From Rhizobium viscosum (lineage in GTDB: Bacteria > Pseudomonadota > Alphaproteobacteria > Rhizobiales > Rhizobiaceae), in NCBI RefSeq assembly GCF_014873945.1, contig NZ_JADBEC010000002.1:620001-684000 (forward strand): a DNA stretch of 64,000 nt, written 5' to 3'. The translations under genes and the position numbers were made by a program. Positions within the stretch are counted from its first letter, which is position 1. The number at the start of each line of letters is the position of its first letter. Positions 34,556 to 42,568 of this stretch are shown in pieces. Below the pieces are notes generated by a model. The model did no database searches, was not told the origin of the DNA, and saw nothing but the letters and a program-made list of their open reading frames with translations.

Positions 34556-35860
34556 TCAAACGCGGTAGTAGCGGTTTGCCCGGCGCTCAGCCTCCTTCAT
34601 CGCATCCTCTGGCGACCTCTGGCCGGTGACGGCCGCGGCATACATGTCGACCAACACATAGTCGGCCATGGTCGCGGCCGAGGCATAGCCGAGCGGGCCG
34701 GCATAGCCGTTCGGGCGCAGCTTTTCCGAGGCGCGTGCGTAAGGCGCATGGATCGGATCGGCAGTCCAGATCGGATTCTTGGCGAATTCCTTGAGCGGCT
34801 GGCAGCAATAGGCGCTGGAACCCTGGATCCAGGCATTCATCTGATCGGCTTCCATCATGAACTTGATGTAGGCCTTTGCGGCTTCCGGATATTTGCTGTG
34901 CTTGAACAGAAGCAATGAACTCGTCTGGCAAAGCTCGACGCTCTGGCCGACCGGGCCGACGGGGAAGTTCGTCGTGCGAATGTCCTTGGTGATTTCTGCG
35001 AGCTTGGGATCGTTCTTGGCGGTGTAATAGACCGACACACCATTGGCGATCAGCGAAACCTGGCCGGCAAGGAAGGCACGGTTGTTATTGACGTCCTGCC
35101 AGCTTTCCGTGCCCGGAATGAAGGTCGCATAGAGCTCCTTGGCATAGTTGATCGAAGCCAGCGTTTCCGGGCTGTTGATCGTCACCTTGCCGCCTTCGTC
35201 GACCATCTTGCCGCCGTGGCTCCAGAGCAGCCAATGAGCATAGTTGTTGCCGTCGCCGACAGCCTTGCCGTGGGGGAAGCCGGCGGGCGTGCCCTTAGCC
35301 TTCATCGCCTTGCAAAGCTCAAGGAAGCCTGCAGTATCCTTGGGGAATTCGCTGAAGCCAGCAGCCTTCACGTGACTGTCGCGATAGACCACGGCATTGC
35401 CGATCGCCGTCAGCGGCATGGCAATGAACGTATCGCCGCGCGAGGCGTAACCTTTGACCCCATCGTACCAGCCGCCATATTTGTTGCCGAGATAGTTGGC
35501 GAGCTCGGTCAGGTCGACCAGTTTGTCCGGATATTGGTGGGCATCGTCAAACCAGCACATGATGAGGTCGGGCCCGGAACCGACATTGGCCGCAACAGCA
35601 GCCTTCGGGCGAATGTCCTCCCAGCTCTCCTTGTCGATGCGGACCTCGACGCCGGTTGCCTCCGTGAATTTCTTGGTATTTGCAAGCCAGGCCTCCTCAT
35701 CGCCTTTCACGAAGGGTGTCCAGCGCAGCAGGCGCAGGCTCGCGCCGCTTTCCGGCGTGTAGGTCGGCTCTGCCTGTGCGAAAGACGGCCTGATGCCGAG
35801 ACCGGCGACGCCGGCCGCGGCAGCCGAAGCGGCAAGAAATTCACGTCTCTTGATCGTCAT
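34556..35860 (-). CDS. ABC sugar-binding protein with Tat-like signal
   Basis: A 434-aa extracellular binding protein (family 1). The N-terminus MTIKRREFLAASAAAAGVAG is a twin-arginine type signal (KRREF), then GIRPSFAQAEP. The mature part contains VGSGPDLIMCWFDDAHQYPDK, AIGNAVVYRDSHVKAAGFSE and SLIANGVSVYYTA. GGAGGAGGA sits upstream of ATG 35860, and directly before that is a hairpin with a T run (35878-35918). Tat export means folding before secretion. Ligand probably a four-carbon acid sugar or related polyhydroxy acid, judged from neighbours. Confidence 0.9.
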   Translation of the reverse strand: MTIKRREFLAASAAAAGVAGLGIRPSFAQAEPTYTPESGASLRLLRWTPFVKGDEEAWLANTKKFTEATGVEVRIDKESWEDIRPKAAVAANVGSGPDLIMCWFDDAHQYPDKLVDLTELANYLGNKYGGWYDGVKGYASRGDTFIAMPLTAIGNAVVYRDSHVKAAGFSEFPKDTAGFLELCKAMKAKGTPAGFPHGKAVGDGNNYAHWLLWSHGGKMVDEGGKVTINSPETLASINYAKELYATFIPGTESWQDVNNNRAFLAGQVSLIANGVSVYYTAKNDPKLAEITKDIRTTNFPVGPVGQSVELCQTSSLLLFKHSKYPEAAKAYIKFMMEADQMNAWIQGSSAYCCQPLKEFAKNPIWTADPIHAPYARASEKLRPNGYAGPLGYASAATMADYVLVDMYAAAVTGQRSPEDAMKEAERRANRYYRV

Positions 35861-35877
35861 TATATTCCTCCTCCTGG

Positions 35878-35918
35878 AAAAAAGCGGGAGAGAATTCTCC
35901 GACATTCATCTCCCGCTT
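35878..35918 (-). terminator. Intra-operon intrinsic terminator/attenuator before the binding-protein gene
   Basis: On the minus strand a 10-bp stem AAGCGGGAGA / TCTCCCGCTT with a 17-base loop is followed by TTTTTT (35878-35883). It lies between the MalK-type gene and the binding-protein gene, 17 bases before the latter's start. It has the full form of an intrinsic terminator, yet no promoter fits between it and the gene, so it may attenuate read-through or protect the downstream message. Confidence 0.7.
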
Positions 35919-36013
35919 GATGAACGACGGTACCTGCATCCGGAAAATGGGATGCCGGCCATCTGGCGAATGAGCGGGAAGACTCCTCCTCTGTCGCGCT
36001 CCGCCTGAAAGCC

Positions 36014-37081
36014 TCAACTGGTTAATCTCTGGCCGCCTTCTGCATCGAAGAGATGAACATGTGAGGCGTCGATCGCCACATGCAGGCTTTCGCCCGGCCG
36101 CGCATTGACGCGTTCGCGGAAGACACAGTTGAGATCCGTGCCGCCAAGTTTCAAACTGAGATGTGTCTCGTAACCGGTCGGCTCTATGACGACGATTTCA
36201 CCTGGCAGGCCGCCAGCATCGAGCAAGATATATTCAGGCCGAAGCCCATAGACGAGATCACGTCCTTTAGCGCTTTCCGGCGCATTGGCGACCGGCAGCG
36301 CCGTGCCGTCGGCTGTGATAAAACGCGCCGCATTCTCTGGATCGAGCCTGCCCCTGATCATGTTCATCGCAGGCGAGCCGATGAAGCCGCCGACGAAGAG
36401 ATTGGCCGGCTTGTCGTAAAGTTCCAAAGGCGAGCCTACCTGTTCGACGATCCCGTCATGCATGACGACGATCTTGTCGGCCATGGTCATCGCTTCGATC
36501 TGGTCGTGGGTGACGTAGACGGTGGTGGTCTTCAGCCGTTGATGCAGTTCCTTGATCTCGGCGCGCATGGCAACACGCAGCTTTGCATCGAGATTGGAGA
36601 GCGGCTCATCGAAGAGGAAGACTTCCGGATTGCGCACGATGGCGCGACCCATGGCGACACGCTGGCGCTGGCCGCCGGAAAGCTGGCGCGGATAGCGGTC
36701 GAGCAGTGCATCGAGCCCGAGAATACCGGCGGCGTATTTCACACGCTTTTCGGCTTCGGCCTTCGGCGCCTTGTTGAGCATGAGCGAAAAGCCCATATTC
36801 TGCTGCACTGTCATATGCGGATAAAGCGCATAGTTCTGGAAGACCATTGCGATGTCGCGATCCTTGGGCGGCAAAGTGTTCACCACCCGCCCGCCGATCC
36901 GGATTTCGCCGGCGGAGATGTTTTCCAGCCCCGCCAGCATGCGCAGCAGTGTGGACTTGCCGCAGCCTGACGGGCCGACCAGGATCACGAACTCCCCGTC
37001 GGCAATATCGATGTTCACGCCTTTGATAACCGGAAACGCACCGAACGATTTGCGCACTTCCGCGAATTGAACACCTGCCAT
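36014..37081 (-). CDS. ABC transporter ATP-binding protein (MalK/UgpC type)
   Basis: A 355-aa ATPase: Walker A GPSGCGKST, Q-loop VFQNYALYPHMTV, signature LSGGQRQRVAMGRA, Walker B VFLFDEPLSNLD, H-loop YVTHDQIEAMTM and a TOBE domain with YGLRPEYI. It is separated from its binding protein by 153 bases containing a terminator-like hairpin. It follows the SDR gene by 78 bases. Confidence 0.93.
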   Translation of the reverse strand: MAGVQFAEVRKSFGAFPVIKGVNIDIADGEFVILVGPSGCGKSTLLRMLAGLENISAGEIRIGGRVVNTLPPKDRDIAMVFQNYALYPHMTVQQNMGFSLMLNKAPKAEAEKRVKYAAGILGLDALLDRYPRQLSGGQRQRVAMGRAIVRNPEVFLFDEPLSNLDAKLRVAMRAEIKELHQRLKTTTVYVTHDQIEAMTMADKIVVMHDGIVEQVGSPLELYDKPANLFVGGFIGSPAMNMIRGRLDPENAARFITADGTALPVANAPESAKGRDLVYGLRPEYILLDAGGLPGEIVVIEPTGYETHLSLKLGGTDLNCVFRERVNARPGESLHVAIDASHVHLFDAEGGQRLTS

Positions 37082-37159
37082 ACTCCCTCCTCCCAGATAT
37101 CGAGCATCACATGCTATGTATTCGTAATCCTATGCTTTTCGTCGGCGCAGGACGGTCGG

Positions 37160-37933
37160 TCACCCGCGCCCGACAAAGGGCATCTTGGTTGCCATCACGG
37201 TCATCGTCAGCACGTTGGCACTGAGCGGCAGGCCCGCCATATAGACGACCGCATCGGCGATATGGGTAGGATCGATGGTCGCCTCTACGGCAGTCGTGCC
37301 ATTGGCCTGAAGAACGCCGGTGGCCATTCTTTTCGTCATGTCGCTTGCCGCATTGCCGATATCGATCTGGCCGCACGCGATATCGAATTCGCGCCCGTCA
37401 AGCGCGGTCGATTTCGTCAGGCCGGTGATTGCGTGTTTTGTCGCCGTGTAGGGCGAGGAATTAGGACGTGGTGTCGTTGCCGAAACCGAGCCGTTATTGA
37501 TGATGCGGCCGCCACACGGCGTCTGGCCCTTCATCAGCCTGAACGCCTGCTGCGTGCAGAGGAAAGCGCCGGTCAGATTGGCCGAGACGACGGCGCTCCA
37601 GTCTTCGAAAGATACATCTTCCAGCGGTATCCCCGGCGCCGAGACACCGGCATTGTTGACCAGGAGATCGAGGCGGCGATACTGATTTTCGATCGCGTCG
37701 AACAATGCTCTGACTGAAACCGGATCGCCGACATCGGCAGGGATTGCGGTCACTTCTGCACCTGTCTCGCTGGCGAGTTCCGCGGCAGCTTTTTCGAGAA
37801 TATCGGCACGCCGCCCCGAAATCACCACCCTGTAGCCGGCAGCACCCAGTCCTCTTGCGATTGCGCGGCCAACGCCCGTGCCGCCACCAGTCACAAGGGC
37901 AATCTTCGACTGCCCGCCGGAACCCCCGCTCAT
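37160..37933 (-). CDS. SDR family oxidoreductase
   Basis: A 257-aa classical short-chain dehydrogenase: TGGGTGVGRAIA cofactor loop, NNAGVSAPG, catalytic Ser in NNGSVSATTP, Tyr-x-x-x-Lys in YTATKHAIT, and IDIGNAASDMT. The start overlaps the denD-like stop by 4 bases (ATGA), so both act together. In the acid-sugar context it may oxidise or reduce the imported polyol, aldose or keto-acid; this is inference. Confidence 0.88.
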   Translation of the reverse strand: MSGGSGGQSKIALVTGGGTGVGRAIARGLGAAGYRVVISGRRADILEKAAAELASETGAEVTAIPADVGDPVSVRALFDAIENQYRRLDLLVNNAGVSAPGIPLEDVSFEDWSAVVSANLTGAFLCTQQAFRLMKGQTPCGGRIINNGSVSATTPRPNSSPYTATKHAITGLTKSTALDGREFDIACGQIDIGNAASDMTKRMATGVLQANGTTAVEATIDPTHIADAVVYMAGLPLSANVLTMTVMATKMPFVGRG

Positions 37934-38916
37934 GCAATCCTCCCGCCGAGTTCGTCCTCGATATGCACCTGCAGGATCTCGTCGAAACTCGTCTCAGCCG
38001 TAAAGCCGAGTTCGGACGCTCGCTTCGCATCGAACTGCGTCGGCCAGCCGGCGACGATGCGTTCGATCACCGGATCGCGCTCGCGCTTGATCAGCGCAAC
38101 GGCCTTGTCGCCCGCAATCCGACGCAACGCTTCGATCTCCTCCGAAACCAGGGCCGAGAGACCTGGCATGGTCAGGTTGCGCCGCAAACCCACCTTCGCC
38201 GTATCGATTTTTGCAGCATGAACGAAGAAACCGACAGCCGCCCTCGGGCTTGCGAACCAGTGGCGGACCCCATCACTGACCGGCAGTACCGCAGGCTTGC
38301 CGGCGAGCGGCTCACGCAGAATATTGGAGAAGAAGCCGGAAGCGGCCTTGTTCGGTGCGCCAGGGCGCACGCAGATCGTCGGCAGGCGAATGCCGATGCC
38401 ATCGAAAATCCCGCGACGCGAGTAGTCGGCAAGCAGCAGCTCGGCAATTGCCTTCTGGGTACCGTAACTTGTCAGAGGCGTGGAGAAAAACTCATCCGGA
38501 ATGACATCAGGGAAAGGCGTACCGAACACGGCGATGGAGGAAGCAAACACGACACGCGGCATATAGTCGGATTTCAGACCCTCATGGCGGATTGCATCGA
38601 ACAATGCGCGCGTCCCGTCGAGATTGACGGCATAGCCTTTGTCGAAATCCGCCTCCGCCTCGCCGGAAACGATCGCCGCCAGATGAAAGATCAGATCCGG
38701 CCGGGCCTCGATCAGCTTGTCGGCGACGCCCGCCCGGGCAAGATCGAACGTCATCGCGTTTGACAGGGACCGAAGGACTTCCGGCACCGGCGGCTGAAAT
38801 GCATCGACCAGCGTCAATCGACTGATCGTAGTGCCGAGCGCGTCAGGTTCGCGGGCAATTCTTTCGACCAGCTTGCGGCCGACCATGCCTGCCGCACCCA
38901 AAATCATCACATGCAT
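37930..38916 (-). CDS. denD: D-erythronate dehydrogenase-like (DenD) extended SDR
   Basis: Oxidises D-erythronate at C2 to 2-oxo-tetronate in the pathway defined for DenD. The 328-aa protein has the Rossmann motif ILGAAGMVGRKLV, then FASSIAVFGTPFPDVIPDEF, the Tyr-x-x-x-Lys in SYGTQKAIAELLL, and GIRLPTICVRPGAPNKAASG, the DenD family signature. First gene of its apparent operon after a 269-base gap from ltnD-like. The usual partners OtnI, OtnK or DtnK and OtnC are not in the window. Confidence 0.85.
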   Translation of the reverse strand: MHVMILGAAGMVGRKLVERIAREPDALGTTISRLTLVDAFQPPVPEVLRSLSNAMTFDLARAGVADKLIEARPDLIFHLAAIVSGEAEADFDKGYAVNLDGTRALFDAIRHEGLKSDYMPRVVFASSIAVFGTPFPDVIPDEFFSTPLTSYGTQKAIAELLLADYSRRGIFDGIGIRLPTICVRPGAPNKAASGFFSNILREPLAGKPAVLPVSDGVRHWFASPRAAVGFFVHAAKIDTAKVGLRRNLTMPGLSALVSEEIEALRRIAGDKAVALIKRERDPVIERIVAGWPTQFDAKRASELGFTAETSFDEILQVHIEDELGGRIA

Positions 38917-39185
38917 GTCGGCTTACCTCCCAGCGCCGTCGGTCTCGGTCTTCGAGACGACCTCGTGTCAAATCGGAACCGCTCTCCCCGGTCGGATTCC
39001 GCGCGTCACACTAAGCGCAACGCCATCTATTCCTTCAAGTTTTCCAAAATTCGGACCGATACTCAGGAACGCTACCGGCCAGATAAAATCAAACAAAACT
39101 GCAACCTGCAGGTCAACTTACCTTGCATGATCTGCGAGTGGTAGCAATCGAACATAAGTCTCATGTCTCCTTTGCCCAGTGCCTG

Positions 39186-40115
39186 TCAGCGAATAACAGT
39201 CATGCCCGGCAGGACGACGCCGCTCTTTTCGGCAAGGACCTTTGCCACGGCGGCATCATCTTCCTTGCCGAGACCGGCTTCGGATGCCTGCCGGAAGAGC
39301 GAGAGCGCGGTCGAAGCGAGCGGAGTGGCAGCGCCTGCCCGGTCTGCCTCAGAGGCGACGATGCCGAGGTCCTTGACGAAGATGTCCACCGCCGAGCGCG
39401 GTGTATAGTCTCCCGAGACGATATGTTCGCCCCGGTTCTCGAACATCCAGGAGGAGCCTGCCGAAACCCGCAGGACTTCGTAAAGCGTCTTCAGGTCGAT
39501 CCCGGTCTTGGCTGCAAAGGTCATCGCCTCGGCCGTCACGGCGATATGCACCCCGGCCAGCAGCTGGTTGATCATCTTCACTTGCGAACCGGGGCCGGGC
39601 CTGTCCCCCAGCCGGAAGACCTTGCTGGAGACCGCATCGAGCGCCGGTTGGGCGCGCGCAAAAGCCTCCGGCGAGCCAGAGCCCATAACGACCATCTCGC
39701 CGGAAAGTGCCTTGGCGTGGCCGCCGGAAACCGGAGCGTCGACGACAAGCATGCCTGCGGCTTCCAGCCGATCCGCAATCGCGACTGTGGCGCTCGGCGC
39801 CATGGTGGCGCAAAGCAGGAAGACGGTGCCGGCATGAGCTGCCTCCAGCGCGCCACCGGGTCCGAATAACACGTCCTCGGCCTGGCTGCTGTTGACGACG
39901 AACACAAACACCACATCAGCTTCCACTGTGGCTTCGGACGGTGCTTTGCAGGATTTGCCACCGGCATCCGAAAAGCGCTGCAGCACATCGGACCGGACGT
40001 CACAGCCGCTGACGGTGAAACCCGCCCTCAGAAGCGACAGGGCAGCGCCCCATCCCATCGAGCCGAGGCCGATAACCGCTGCTGTCCGCACGTCCTGCAC
40101 AGCTCTTCCTCCCAT
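39186..40115 (-). CDS. ltnD: L-threonate dehydrogenase-like (LtnD) beta-hydroxyacid dehydrogenase
   Basis: A 309-aa NAD-dependent beta-hydroxyacid dehydrogenase. Cofactor loop AVIGLGSMGWGAALSLL, substrate motif DAPVSGGHAKALSGEM, catalytic Lys in KMINQLLAGVH, and SWMFENRGEHIVSGDYTPRSAVDIFVKDL, which is typical of LtnD rather than 3-hydroxyisobutyrate dehydrogenase. The gene is divergent from a LacI regulator, with a long palindrome between them. It would form 2-oxo-tetronate from L-threonate. Confidence 0.83.
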   Translation of the reverse strand: MGGRAVQDVRTAAVIGLGSMGWGAALSLLRAGFTVSGCDVRSDVLQRFSDAGGKSCKAPSEATVEADVVFVFVVNSSQAEDVLFGPGGALEAAHAGTVFLLCATMAPSATVAIADRLEAAGMLVVDAPVSGGHAKALSGEMVVMGSGSPEAFARAQPALDAVSSKVFRLGDRPGPGSQVKMINQLLAGVHIAVTAEAMTFAAKTGIDLKTLYEVLRVSAGSSWMFENRGEHIVSGDYTPRSAVDIFVKDLGIVASEADRAGAATPLASTALSLFRQASEAGLGKEDDAAVAKVLAEKSGVVLPGMTVIR

Positions 40116-40138
40116 GGATCGTCAGCCGCATGTACGGT

Positions 40139-40162
40139 GTTATCGATACCGGTATCGGTAAC
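40139..40162. promoter_or_regulatory. 24-bp palindromic LacI-type operator
   Basis: An almost perfect 24-bp palindrome with centre GATACCGGTATC (12 bp perfect) and outer arms GTTA / TAAC; only one mirrored pair differs. It is 23 bases before the ltnD-like start and about 105 before the regulator start, so one site could control both directions. Confidence 0.8.
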
Positions 40163-40267
40163 AAGCCCTACTTTCGTAACATATGTCAAGCGCTGGCAGT
40201 TCCACTTTTCGCGCAATCGGCTTATGACTTAGGGGTGTGCTGGTGTCGGCACTAATCGGGGGATCCC

Positions 40268-41263
40268 TTGGGGATACGCAAATCCACTCTTGAAGAGGTT
40301 GCCGCTGCCGCCGGCGTCAGCAAGATGACTGCATCCCGGGCTCTGCGTGGTGCACCTGATGTCTCTCCCGAAACCCGCCAGCGAGTGCTGAATGCAACAG
40401 AGCAACTAGGCTATGTCGGCAATCGGCTTGCGCTTTCATTGTCGTCGCGGAAAACCAATCTCGTCGCCGTCGTGGTGCCAAGCATGTCCAACATCGTCTT
40501 TCCGGAGGTGCTCGCGGGCATTTCGGCCGGGCTCGAGGGGTCCGGGATGCAGGCGGTGTTCGGCCTCTCGGACTATGACGCGGGCAAGGAACGTGATGTT
40601 ATCAGAGACATGCTGTCCTGGCGGCCGAGCGCCATCATCGTCACCGGTCTCGACCAGCCCGAAGACACGGTGAAAATGCTGAGAAGCGCGGATATTCCCG
40701 TCATTCAGATCATGGACCTCGACGGTACGCCGATCGATTTCAATGTCGGGCTCTCGCACGGGAAAGCAGGCGAGGAGATGGCAAGGGCACTGATCGCCGC
40801 CGGACGAAGGCGTTTCGGCTACATCGGCAGCGCGCTGGAGCGAGACCTGCGTGCGGCAAAACGCAGGGCAGGCTTTGAGCGTGTCCTGCATGAAAACCGT
40901 CTTGCCTTCATCGGCCAAAGGCTCGGCGATACGCTTTCCTCCGTCGGTCTCGGCAAACATCTGACGCACGAGTTGCTGCGAGCCGAGCCGAATCTCGACT
41001 GCATCTATTATTCCAATGACGATATGGCGGTCGGAGGCGCATTCGCCAGCGTGGAGGCCTTCCGGAGCGACGACATTCTGATGGCAGGTTTCAACGGACT
41101 GGAACTTGCCGCCGCACTTCCCGTGAGGATCGCCACATCCAGATCCCCACGTCGTCTGATCGGTGAAGTTGCAGCACGCTTGGCCTGCGACCCCATAGCA
41201 TCGAACGCTTCTTCGAGCAGCAAGATCACCGCTTTCGTTCCCGAGATTACGGGCGTCGTATAG
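40268..41263 (+). CDS. LacI-family transcriptional regulator of the acid-sugar cluster
   Basis: A 331-aa regulator with N-terminal HTH TLEEVAAAAGVSKMTASRALRG, hinge GNRLALSLSSRKTNLVAVVVPS and a type I periplasmic-binding-like domain (IIVTGLDQPEDT, NDDMAVGGAFA). The start is TTG 40268 with GGGGGAT upstream; no ATG fits better. Divergent from the ltnD-like gene over a palindromic operator. In this subfamily (GntR/IdnR-like LacI proteins) the effector is often a sugar acid. Confidence 0.9.
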   Translation: MGIRKSTLEEVAAAAGVSKMTASRALRGAPDVSPETRQRVLNATEQLGYVGNRLALSLSSRKTNLVAVVVPSMSNIVFPEVLAGISAGLEGSGMQAVFGLSDYDAGKERDVIRDMLSWRPSAIIVTGLDQPEDTVKMLRSADIPVIQIMDLDGTPIDFNVGLSHGKAGEEMARALIAAGRRRFGYIGSALERDLRAAKRRAGFERVLHENRLAFIGQRLGDTLSSVGLGKHLTHELLRAEPNLDCIYYSNDDMAVGGAFASVEAFRSDDILMAGFNGLELAAALPVRIATSRSPRRLIGEVAARLACDPIASNASSSSKITAFVPEITGVV

Positions 41264-41385
41264 CCCGCGTCTCCGCCCGAGATCCGACCACCAAACTGGA
41301 GGCGGTTACCGAGAAGACGCTCTTCATTCCAACGAATGCCGAGATTTAAATCGAAGAAATCGATCCATATCATCTCCTGCAACTT

Positions 41386-41427
41386 GCTGCATCAGCATTG
41401 TCGATATAAAGCCATGTATGATGCAGC
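41386..41427 (+). repeat. Inverted repeat in the leader of the ArsR-type regulator gene
   Basis: Arms GCTGCATCA (41386-41394) and TGATGCAGC (41419-41427) are perfect complements, 24 bases apart. The right arm ends 2 bases before the GGAG ribosome site (41430-41433). It could be an RNA hairpin influencing translation or a DNA operator for autoregulation. Confidence 0.5.
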
Positions 41428-41438
41428 CTGGAGAAATC

Positions 41439-42362
41439 ATGGAACGCTCGTTTTTGACGATCGATGCCGGGGTCAACGACACCGTTATCAAAGCTCTCTC
41501 CGCGCCAGGACGCCTGCAACTCCTTAAACTGTTATGCTCAAAGGGCCCCATGAACGTCAACGACATGGCTCGGGCTCTGTCGCTGCCGCAGTCAACCGTC
41601 GCAACCGGAATTCAAATTCTGGAAGAGGTGGGATTGGTCGAATCTCGCCTGGCCAAAGGCCGGAAAGGCAACCAGAAGATCTGCTCCGCAGTTTACGATG
41701 AAATCCTCATCAGCTTTGAGGACAAGTCCGTCAACAAGGCAGACGACGTCATCGAAGTTGAAATGCCGGTTGGGCTTTATACGAGTTGTGACATCCACGC
41801 CCCTTGCGGTCTTTGCTCAAGCGACAGCGTCATCGGCCTGCTGGACGTTCCCGATTATTTCCTTGATCCACAGCGTATGCAGGCCGGTCTCGTGTGGTTC
41901 GGCCGCGGCTTTGTCGAATACAAATTCCCGAACAACGCCAAGGTCCTGAACAAGGACGTGCGCGCCATCGAGTTCTCGATGGAACTGTCTTCGGAGGTGC
42001 CGGGGACAAATCCCGACTGGCCGTCCGACATCACGCTTTGGGTCAATGGAATGCCGGTTGGCACCTGGACTTCCCCAGGCGACTACGGTGACAAACGCGG
42101 CGCCTATACGCCTGGCTGGTGGAAGCTTGAAGGCTCCCAATACGGCAAGCTGAAGACCTGGCGCATCTCCACTCGAGGCACATTCATCGACGGCGTCTCA
42201 ACCTCCAATGTTACGGTTGGAGACCTCGCCCTCGAAAAGCATTCCTCGATCCGTCTGCGCGTCGGCATTGCCGAAAATGCCGGCCATACCGGCGGCGTGA
42301 ATATATTTGGCCGCGGGTTTGGGAATTACGGCCGCGACATCGTTATGCGGCTCTACATTTAA
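41439..42362 (+). CDS. ArsR-type HTH regulator fused to a large sensory domain, arabinoside cluster
   Basis: A 307-aa protein. Residues 12-85 form a winged helix of the ArsR type (APGRLQLLKLLCSKG, ALSLPQSTVATGIQILEEVG). Next is a Cys/His motif: Cys117, His120, Cys123 and Cys126 (CDIHAPCGLC), followed by a domain of about 180 residues rich in Trp, Tyr and Gly (DITLWVNGMPVGTWTSPGDY, NIFGRGFGNYG) that looks like a beta-sandwich carbohydrate-binding module. Such proteins are found beside GH51 genes and probably sense arabinosides directly. ATG 41439 has GGAG 5 bases upstream. Confidence 0.75.
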   Translation: MERSFLTIDAGVNDTVIKALSAPGRLQLLKLLCSKGPMNVNDMARALSLPQSTVATGIQILEEVGLVESRLAKGRKGNQKICSAVYDEILISFEDKSVNKADDVIEVEMPVGLYTSCDIHAPCGLCSSDSVIGLLDVPDYFLDPQRMQAGLVWFGRGFVEYKFPNNAKVLNKDVRAIEFSMELSSEVPGTNPDWPSDITLWVNGMPVGTWTSPGDYGDKRGAYTPGWWKLEGSQYGKLKTWRISTRGTFIDGVSTSNVTVGDLALEKHSSIRLRVGIAENAGHTGGVNIFGRGFGNYGRDIVMRLYI

Positions 42363-42441
42363 CAGACAATATCGGAAAATCTGATTTTAATTCTGCGATA
42401 ATTTTTGCCCCGGAAGATTGAAGAAACGCTCTAAAATACTG

Positions 42442-42461
42442 CAAAATAACAACTATTTTTG
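42442..42461 (+). promoter_or_regulatory. AT-rich inverted repeat upstream of the arabinofuranosidase gene
   Basis: CAAAATA-ACAAC-TATTTTTG (42442-42461) has arms AAAATA and TATTTT around five bases. It stands out as AT-rich in a GC-rich neighbourhood and lies about 110 bases before the GH51 start. It may be the operator of the adjacent ArsR-type regulator. Confidence 0.35.
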
Positions 42462-42568
42462 ATTGTCAAGCCGAGCATCGCTCACGCGCCGTTTGGTTGA
42501 CTCCCTCCCATCGAGCTATCAAGATGACTGCATAAGAACGAAGAAATCGATATTTAAGGGAGGGTTCG

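Noticed and set aside
39104..39113. ACCTGCAGGT palindrome upstream of denD
   Set aside because: Ten bases only and unlike the other operators; chance is likely.
42384..42405. AT-rich inverted repeat after the ArsR-type gene as terminator
   Set aside because: Loop of one base between AAAATC and GATTTT is not a workable hairpin and the T run is displaced.
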